From assembly GCA_947066955.1 (NCBI GenBank), contig CAMTAF010000001.1, forward strand, positions 55,575-119,574: a DNA stretch of 64,000 nucleotides, read 5' to 3'. The notes under the pieces are model-generated. The model was given only the letters and a program-made list of their open reading frames with translations. It was not told where the DNA came from and ran no database searches. Position 1 is the stretch's first letter; the number at the start of each line of letters is the position of its first letter. Positions 57,915 to 64,000 of this stretch are shown in pieces. The position numbers were made by a program, and so were the translations under genes. This stretch comes from an uncultured Hungatella sp. (GTDB taxonomy: Bacteria; Bacillota; Clostridia; Lachnospirales; Lachnospiraceae).

Positions 57915-58095
57915 TGTGGATAATGTGGATAATGTGGACAGCAAGTCTACATAATCAGGCGAAATCTGTCGTATTTTGTAAAATCCCCTGTAAATCAAGG
58001 CTTTCAAAATTCACAGACGATTTATTATGTAAATCAAGAAATCCACAGAGGTTTTCCCCGAAAAATGTTGAAAACTCTGTGGATAATGTGGATAA
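57915..58095 (+). promoter_or_regulatory. cluster of four perfect DnaA-box 9-mers (TGTGGATAA) upstream of dnaD-dnaC
   Basis: 57915-57923, 57924-57932, 58078-58086, 58087-58095, plus near-matches at 57899-57907 (TTATCCACC) and 57933-57941. Confidence 0.8.
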
Positions 58096-58096
58096 C

Positions 58097-59482
58097 TCAC
58101 CCTCCAAGGAGATTTTCCCCCACTTTTACAATGTCTCCAGCCCCCATAGTTATCAACAGATCACCGTGAACACAATTTTCTAAAATAAATTTTTCTATCT
58201 CGTCAAATGTGGAAAAGTAGTGGGCCTGTGTGCCCTTTTGCCGGATCCTCTCTGCGATGTCTAAGGAGCTGATCCCCAGATCATCTGTCTCCCTGGCCGC
58301 GTAGATGTCCGCCAGGATCACCTCGTCGGCTGCCGACAGGCTCTCCGCGAACTGATCCAGGAAGGCTTTTGTCCTGGTGTAGGTGTGGGGCTGGAACACG
58401 CACCACAGCTTTCTGTGGGGATAATTTTTCGCCGTGGCCAGGGTGGCCGCGATCTCCCTGGGGTGATGGGCATAGTCGTCGATAATGGTGACGCCGCCGA
58501 TCTCCCCTTTCTTCTCAAACCTCCGGTTGGTCCCTATAAAATGCTCCAGGCCTTCCTTGATATCTTTCATGTCCACCCCAAGCTCCCGGCACAGGGCGAT
58601 AGCGGCCAGGGCGTTGTACACATTGTGCTCCCCCGGAACTCCCAGGGTGATAACCTCCGCCTTCTCCCCGCGGATCATCAGGTCAAAGGTATCTCTGGCG
58701 TATTCGTCATACACAATATGCCCGGCGCTGTAATCACTCCCGGCACTTTTCCCCACAGTCACCACCCGGCACTCAAGGCCGTCCGTGATCTCCTCATAGT
58801 TTTCAATGTCGCTGTTGATCACCAGCACCCCGTCTTTTGGAAGGAGTTTGGCGAAACGATGGAAGGAGCGGCGGATATCGTCAATATCCTTAAAGAAATC
58901 CAGATGATCCTCCTCAATGTTTAAGATCACCTCCATGTTTGGGCAGAAGGACAAAAAGCTGTTGGTGTACTCGCAGGCCTCTGTCACAAACAGCTCAGAC
59001 CCGCCCACCCGGATATTGCCGCCAATGGAATTCAGGATCCCGCCTACGGATATGGTAGGATCCCTGTGGGCAGTTAAAAGGATCTCCGTGACCATGGAAG
59101 TGGTGGTGGTTTTCCCGTGGGTGCCGGCGATCCCTGCGGCGTATTTGTAATTCTTCATCATCTGGCCCAGAAGCTGTGCCCGGCTCAGCATAGGGAGGCC
59201 TTTCGATGCCGCCCTGGCATACTCCGGGTTATCCGGGTGCACGGCCGCCGTATATACCGCCACGTCCATATTGTCCGTAATATTGTCCGCCCTCTGGCTG
59301 TAAAAGATCCGGGCGCCCTTTGCCTCCAGATGGTCGGTGAGCCCTGACCTCTGGGAATCAGAGCCTGATACCTGAAAGCCCTCTTCCATGAGGATCTCCG
59401 CCAGTCCGCTCATGCTGATCCCGCCGATTCCGATAAAATGCACATGGCATGGTTTATGAAAGTCTATCTGATACATACTCAT
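58097..59482 (-). CDS. murC: UDP-N-acetylmuramate--L-alanine ligase
   Basis: HFIGIGGISMSGLAEILMEEGFQVSGSD; AGTHGKTTTTSMV; DDYAHHPREIAATL. Confidence 0.96.
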   Translation of the reverse strand: MSMYQIDFHKPCHVHFIGIGGISMSGLAEILMEEGFQVSGSDSQRSGLTDHLEAKGARIFYSQRADNITDNMDVAVYTAAVHPDNPEYARAASKGLPMLSRAQLLGQMMKNYKYAAGIAGTHGKTTTTSMVTEILLTAHRDPTISVGGILNSIGGNIRVGGSELFVTEACEYTNSFLSFCPNMEVILNIEEDHLDFFKDIDDIRRSFHRFAKLLPKDGVLVINSDIENYEEITDGLECRVVTVGKSAGSDYSAGHIVYDEYARDTFDLMIRGEKAEVITLGVPGEHNVYNALAAIALCRELGVDMKDIKEGLEHFIGTNRRFEKKGEIGGVTIIDDYAHHPREIAATLATAKNYPHRKLWCVFQPHTYTRTKAFLDQFAESLSAADEVILADIYAARETDDLGISSLDIAERIRQKGTQAHYFSTFDEIEKFILENCVHGDLLITMGAGDIVKVGENLLGG

Positions 59483-59546
59483 TTCCGCCTTTTCTTATTC
59501 TAAGAACCCTGCCTTTGACAGAGCTTCTTTCTTATTATAATAAAAA

Positions 59547-59578
59547 AAGGTGAGAAAATCTACTGATTCTCTCACCTT
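59547..59578 (-). terminator. intrinsic terminator after the sugar-binding protein gene
   Basis: AAGGTGAGA / TCTCACCTT with T7 tract on the minus strand. Confidence 0.85.
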
Positions 59579-59586
59579 CTTTTCTG

Positions 59587-60885
59587 TCAGTCTTCCTCTG
59601 CCAGAATCTCGTTCATGTCCCTGGTTATATTGGCGCAGGCCTCATCCATGGTAATGTTCCCATTCCATGCCTCTTTTAAGTCCTCGGAAATCTTATTCTC
59701 CCAAGTTACCGTGGAACTGCTGTAAGGGCGGAACTCCACATCCTGGCGCATGTCTAAGTAGGGCTGGAGGTCGAACACATCCGTGTTGCTTTTCCATCCG
59801 TCCGACACCCCTTCATAGGCTGACATGGATACTCCTAACTGCGCCTGTCTGGTCTGCCCCTCCTTTGAGCCGAACCATTCCACCAGCTGCCATGCCCCCT
59901 GGGGATTCTCGGTTTTAGCGCTTATTGCCCATCCCAGGCCGTTGTAAATCGATACCCTTCTGCCTGTCTGGGCATCTTTCGGAAGAACTGCCACAGCGCA
60001 GTTGGCCACGATATATTCATTGTTTTTCATGGGCGCTACCATCCATGAGCCCAGGGGAAGCATGGCGATCTTGCCTGAGCCGAAGAGCACATCGTTGGCG
60101 TTTTCCGCCATGGTGGAGGCCGGGGGCATCCCGTTTTTCACCAGCTTGTCCACATATTCCATAGCCCTGACTGTTGCCGGGTTGTCGAAGCCGGAAGATT
60201 TTTTGTCCTGGCTGATGACATTTCCTCCCATGGAATACACTACATTCATCCATCCGTCCTGGTTGTTGGTGGGGCTCATGGCTGTCCCATACTGTTTTCC
60301 GTCTCCGCTGGTCAGGGCCACCGCAGCCTCATAGTAATCATCCCATGTCCAGCTCTCGTCCGGAAAAGAGATTCCCGCCTCTTCAAACAACGTCTTGTTA
60401 TACCAAAGAGCGATGGTGTCCACATCTTTCGGTATGGCGTACACCTTACCGTCATATTGATACAGTTCCTTGATCTCCTCCGGAAATTTGTCCATCTCTA
60501 TGCTCTCGCTGGAGGCAATCCGGTCTGTCAGGTCCAGAAGAATATCATTTTTCATGTAGCGCTCCGCTTCATTGGAGTGCATCCAAAATACATCCGGAAG
60601 GTCGCCGCCTGATGCCCCTGCCTCCAAAAGGGTCCAGTACTGATCCCATGTGACCACCTGAATCTGCGCCTCCACGCCTGTAGCAGCCGTAAAGTCTTCG
60701 ATAATCTGATCCAGCCCTTCCTTTTGTCCGGAATCCCAGATCGCCACTGTCAGCGCTTTCTGGTTCCCCCCTTCTGAAAATTTTCCGGCATCTGTTCCCC
60801 GACTGTCTGCTGAATCGGAACAACCGCAGATTCCAAATGCCGCTGCCCCTAAAATGATTCCCGCCACTGTCATCTTACCCTTCAT
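59587..60885 (-). CDS. ABC transporter sugar-binding lipoprotein (orphan)
   Basis: lipobox GICGCS; SBP_bac_1-like: DQIIEDFTAATGVEAQIQVVTWDQYWTLLEAGASGGDLPDVFWM. Confidence 0.92.
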   Translation of the reverse strand: MKGKMTVAGIILGAAAFGICGCSDSADSRGTDAGKFSEGGNQKALTVAIWDSGQKEGLDQIIEDFTAATGVEAQIQVVTWDQYWTLLEAGASGGDLPDVFWMHSNEAERYMKNDILLDLTDRIASSESIEMDKFPEEIKELYQYDGKVYAIPKDVDTIALWYNKTLFEEAGISFPDESWTWDDYYEAAVALTSGDGKQYGTAMSPTNNQDGWMNVVYSMGGNVISQDKKSSGFDNPATVRAMEYVDKLVKNGMPPASTMAENANDVLFGSGKIAMLPLGSWMVAPMKNNEYIVANCAVAVLPKDAQTGRRVSIYNGLGWAISAKTENPQGAWQLVEWFGSKEGQTRQAQLGVSMSAYEGVSDGWKSNTDVFDLQPYLDMRQDVEFRPYSSSTVTWENKISEDLKEAWNGNITMDEACANITRDMNEILAEED

Positions 60886-61054
60886 GTTCTTGCTCCTCCT
60901 TGCCTCTTGCAGGCTCTTTCTTTTGGCTATATTATATGGCTTAAAACCGGAGGCTGGGAGAGGCGAATGTAATTCCTCTCCGTCAAAATGTGGTATTACT
61001 TGCTTTTTGTGGGACCTTTATGTTATATTTTCTATATAGGGGAGGGAAAATGTT

Positions 61055-61957
61055 ATGGAACACGCTGATGTGGCGCTTCCGGCTGTACCGGTTTTTCAGG
61101 ATCTGTACCTGTGTACTGCCGGAAGGTCCGTATGTTGTCCCGGCCACAGCTTTGGGCCGGATGTAAGACTTAACTACCTGATCCACTATATTCTTTCCGG
61201 AAAAGGGATTTTTGAGACAGACCAGGTCCGGTACCGCCTGGGACAGGGACAAGGCTTTCTTATTGAGCCTGGTCAGACCACCCGCTACCAAGCCGATGAA
61301 AAGGAGCCGTGGACTTACATCTGGGTGGGATTTAACGGGACGCTTGCCCCGGCTCTTCTTGCGGCCCTGGGGCTGGGACGAAAATCCCCCATATTTTCCT
61401 CGGCGGCGGCGAGAGAACTGACCCAGATCACGGATCGACTGCTGTTTCTGGCAACCTCCGGAATCCAGCTTTCTCTAAATCAGCAGTCCTGTCTCCTGAC
61501 ATTTTTCCGTGTCCTGGCAGCCCGGGATTCTCTTGCTCCGGAGATCTCAGTGCCGGACACCAAAGCTAACTACCACATGGAGAAAGCCCTGGCCTATATC
61601 CGGGACAATTACGCTCTACCTATCCGGGTAAGCGATGTGGCAGACTATCTGGGAATCAGCCGTTTTCATCTGCGCAGCCTTTTTATGGACATGGTAAAAC
61701 AGACGCCGCAGCAATACATGGCCGGATTCCGCCTGGGGCGGGCCAGAGAGTTTCTCACCACCACTGATTACCCTGTGCGCCAGATCGCCCAACTGTGCGG
61801 CTACTCCAACCCCGACGTGTTCTCCAAGGCTTTTAAAAGGAAATACTTAGCTTCCCCATCCTGGTACCGACAGTACGCCCTCGATCATCCAGGGGAGAAT
61901 CCCTCTGAATCTCTAAGGCTCGCCCACCCTCAAGGAGATGCCCATGAAGGAGACTAA
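61055..61957 (+). CDS. AraC family regulator with cupin
   Basis: VADYLGISRFHLRSLFMDMVKQTPQQYMAGFRL ... CGYSNPDVFSKAFKRKY. Confidence 0.93.
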   Translation: MEHADVALPAVPVFQDLYLCTAGRSVCCPGHSFGPDVRLNYLIHYILSGKGIFETDQVRYRLGQGQGFLIEPGQTTRYQADEKEPWTYIWVGFNGTLAPALLAALGLGRKSPIFSSAAARELTQITDRLLFLATSGIQLSLNQQSCLLTFFRVLAARDSLAPEISVPDTKANYHMEKALAYIRDNYALPIRVSDVADYLGISRFHLRSLFMDMVKQTPQQYMAGFRLGRAREFLTTTDYPVRQIAQLCGYSNPDVFSKAFKRKYLASPSWYRQYALDHPGENPSESLRLAHPQGDAHEGD

Positions 61958-62783
61958 ACCAATCTATTTCCGTAACCCGTTTTTTACAGGTTTATACCTG
62001 CATTTTTTCAGCCGCATCCAGACCGCGGACAGTCAGGCTTATGCCCCTTCTCCTTCCTGTTTCACTGTCTGCGTTCTCTTCTCAGGCAGGGGGAACTTTC
62101 AGGTTAACGGCGCTGACTTTTGTCTTGTGCCCGGCCAGGGTCTCCTTGTACCTTGCGCCAGCCCTTTCGTCTGCCGCCCTGCACCTGGCGAAACCATGGA
62201 TTATGCCCGCATGGGATTTGCCGGGGAGGAGACCGGCCAGGTCTTCTCTTCCCTGGGAATTTTTCACGGTGAGGCCTCCCTCTTTCAAACAGACTGCAGG
62301 CAGATGGAGGTTCTCATAAGACAGCTTCCTGCAGGCTCCTCCCTTGAACAAACCCTGGAACGTCAGGCTGTGGTCTGCCAGATCCTGGCGGCTCTTGGGG
62401 CGAACGCCCTGTTAAAACCAGGTGACAGCCGCCGGTCCGGATTAAACTCCTATGTATCCCGGGCCATAGAATACATTATTTATCACTACCAGGAACCTGT
62501 GTCTGTCCGCCAATTGGCCAATGATCTGGGGATTACCCGCAACTATCTGTTTTCCCTGTTCAAAGAAGAGCTGGGCTGTTCTCCCCGCCAATATCTTATG
62601 TGCTTCCGGATGGAACAAGCCCTGATTCTGTTATGCCAGACAGAATATTCCGCAGAGGATATCGCCCTCTCCTGCGGATACGAAGACCCTGTTGTTTTCT
62701 CCAGAGCCTTTAAAAAGTATTATGGGATGTCTCCTGCTGCCTGCAGAAAATCACTGCCATTCCCAGGAGCCTGTGGAACGTAA
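61938..62783 (+). CDS. AraC family regulator with cupin
   Basis: LANDLGITRNYLFSLFKEELGCSPRQYLMCFRM ... CGYEDPVVFSRAFKKYYGMSP. Confidence 0.93.
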   Translation: MPMKETKPIYFRNPFFTGLYLHFFSRIQTADSQAYAPSPSCFTVCVLFSGRGNFQVNGADFCLVPGQGLLVPCASPFVCRPAPGETMDYARMGFAGEETGQVFSSLGIFHGEASLFQTDCRQMEVLIRQLPAGSSLEQTLERQAVVCQILAALGANALLKPGDSRRSGLNSYVSRAIEYIIYHYQEPVSVRQLANDLGITRNYLFSLFKEELGCSPRQYLMCFRMEQALILLCQTEYSAEDIALSCGYEDPVVFSRAFKKYYGMSPAACRKSLPFPGACGT

Positions 62784-62823
62784 CCGTATAACAGTATTGA
62801 AGATGAAAAGGAGGACCACTGCC

Positions 62824-63999
62824 ATGAAAGAATTTGTGAAAAATCTAACCAGAGACTATACAGACCTGCTGCTGAAACATTTTCATCATCTCCACTCCCA
62901 CCCGGAGCTGTCCTTTGAGGAGTACGAGACCAGCGCCTACATCAAAGAACAGCTGACGAGTCTGGGCATCCGCCTTCAGGATGGAATCCGCGGCACCAGC
63001 GCAGTCGGTATCCTGGAGAGCTCTGTTCCCGGGCCTGTCATCGCTTTCCGGGCAGACATGGACGCCCTCCCGATCCAGGAGGAGACAGAGCTTCCCTACA
63101 AGTCCGTGAACCCCGGGGTCATGCACGCCTGCGGCCACGACAGCCACGCGGCCGCCCTTCTGGCCTTTGCGGCCCTCCTGGCCGGACACCGGGAGCTTGT
63201 AAAAGGAACTGTAAAATTCATCTTCCAGTGCGCAGAGGAAAAACTTCCCGGCGGAGCCAAGGGACTGTGCGAGGACGGCGTCATGGATGACGTGGATGCC
63301 GTCTACGGGCTTCATTGTTCCGCCAACATGGCCATGGGAGAGATTGTCTCCAACATCGGGGCCGACTCTGCCTGCATAGGGGTATATGAAGTCACGGTCC
63401 AGGGCAAGGGCGGCCACGGAAGCGCCCCCCAGAACGCAGTGAATCCTGTCCCCGTGGCCTGCCTTGTGGCTTCCGCCATCAACCAGATCCTGGCGGAGAA
63501 AGCCAGCCCTTTGGAGAAAGCGGTTTTGACCGTATCCTACATACGGGGCGGCGAGTATCCCAACATCATCCCCTCGGAGGTGACCCTGGGCGGGAACTTG
63601 AGAACCTTCAGCAACGATCTTACAGACTCGCTGCTGAAACACCTGAACAAGATCTGCGAGGGAATCTGCGGCGCTTACGGATGCACCTGCCAGGTGACCA
63701 CCGCCATCGGCTATCCCTCCACCATAAACACGGAGGCCGAGACTCTCCTGGTCCGCCGGGCCGCGGAGGACATGGGCTATGCCTGGAAAACAGAAGAGCC
63801 GGGACTTGGAGGAGAGGATTTCAGCTACTACCTCCTCAAAAAGCCCGGCACCTTTTTCCATGTGGGGATGGCGGACCCGGACCTTGTTGACCAGGCCGCC
63901 CCCCACCACAACTGTAAATTTGAACTTGATCAGAGAGGGCTGGCTATTGCCCTGGAACTGGAGCTTGCCGTATATCTGAAAGCAGTGGCGGATTGTTAA
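62824..63999 (+). CDS. M20 family metallopeptidase / amidohydrolase
   Basis: FHHLHSHPELSFEEYETSAYI; RADMDALPIQEE; HACGHDSHAAALL; GGEDFSYYLLKKPGTFFHVG. Confidence 0.95.
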   Translation: MKEFVKNLTRDYTDLLLKHFHHLHSHPELSFEEYETSAYIKEQLTSLGIRLQDGIRGTSAVGILESSVPGPVIAFRADMDALPIQEETELPYKSVNPGVMHACGHDSHAAALLAFAALLAGHRELVKGTVKFIFQCAEEKLPGGAKGLCEDGVMDDVDAVYGLHCSANMAMGEIVSNIGADSACIGVYEVTVQGKGGHGSAPQNAVNPVPVACLVASAINQILAEKASPLEKAVLTVSYIRGGEYPNIIPSEVTLGGNLRTFSNDLTDSLLKHLNKICEGICGAYGCTCQVTTAIGYPSTINTEAETLLVRRAAEDMGYAWKTEEPGLGGEDFSYYLLKKPGTFFHVGMADPDLVDQAAPHHNCKFELDQRGLAIALELELAVYLKAVADC

Positions 64000-64000
64000 A

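Noticed and set aside
62845-63909. 354-aa minus-strand ORF opposite the M20 peptidase
   Set aside because: Shadow ORF; the plus-strand frame has all M20 motifs.
1-64000. tRNA/rRNA genes
   Set aside because: No segment was recognised with tRNA TpsiC/anticodon features or rRNA conserved blocks; a tRNAscan-SE run would be needed to exclude them formally.

Overview
This window looks like a Lachnospiraceae/Clostridia-type Firmicutes chromosome segment; that is inferred from protein style, since no rRNA or marker search could be run. The backbone is ordinary: GNAT/VOC/Nudix genes, RlmD, YhaM, an HtrA-like PDZ protein, HAD phosphatase, MutS2, a two-component system, a sugar ABC transporter with AraC regulators and GH31/GH13 glucosidases, an SLC13-type permease with a DUF6282 protein, a giant BspA-like LRR surface protein, PRPP synthetase, DnaC/DnaD-type helicase-loading proteins, MurC, and an M20 peptidase.

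Three parts stand out. (1) About 14.3-21.2 kb is a graveyard of mobile and defence genes: IS66 and ISAs1 scraps, a DUF1016 nuclease broken by a 5-bp duplication, a RelB antitoxin with a beheaded PIN toxin, a serine recombinase relic and a P27 terminase scrap. It also holds an apparently intact HigB/HigA-ImmA module with a well-defined promoter and twin operators, and a CD-NTase (CBASS-type) relic lacking its catalytic core and fused in frame to a phage HNH nuclease. (2) A short (~82 bp) hairpin-rich repeat appears at several loci. It is flanked by direct repeats of Shine-Dalgarno-like sequence (AGGAGGA / GAGGA(A) / GGAGGT). One copy splits the permease gene, and removing it exactly restores the reading frame. 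(3) Two head-to-tail pairs of perfect DnaA-box 9-mers (TGTGGATAA) lie directly upstream of the dnaD-dnaC-like operon.

Other signals include an orphan, frameshifted AbiEi with a perfect 15-bp inverted-repeat operator, and a consensus promoter plus structured leader upstream of a PBECR4-like nuclease gene. All family calls are from memory of protein motifs; no database searches were done.
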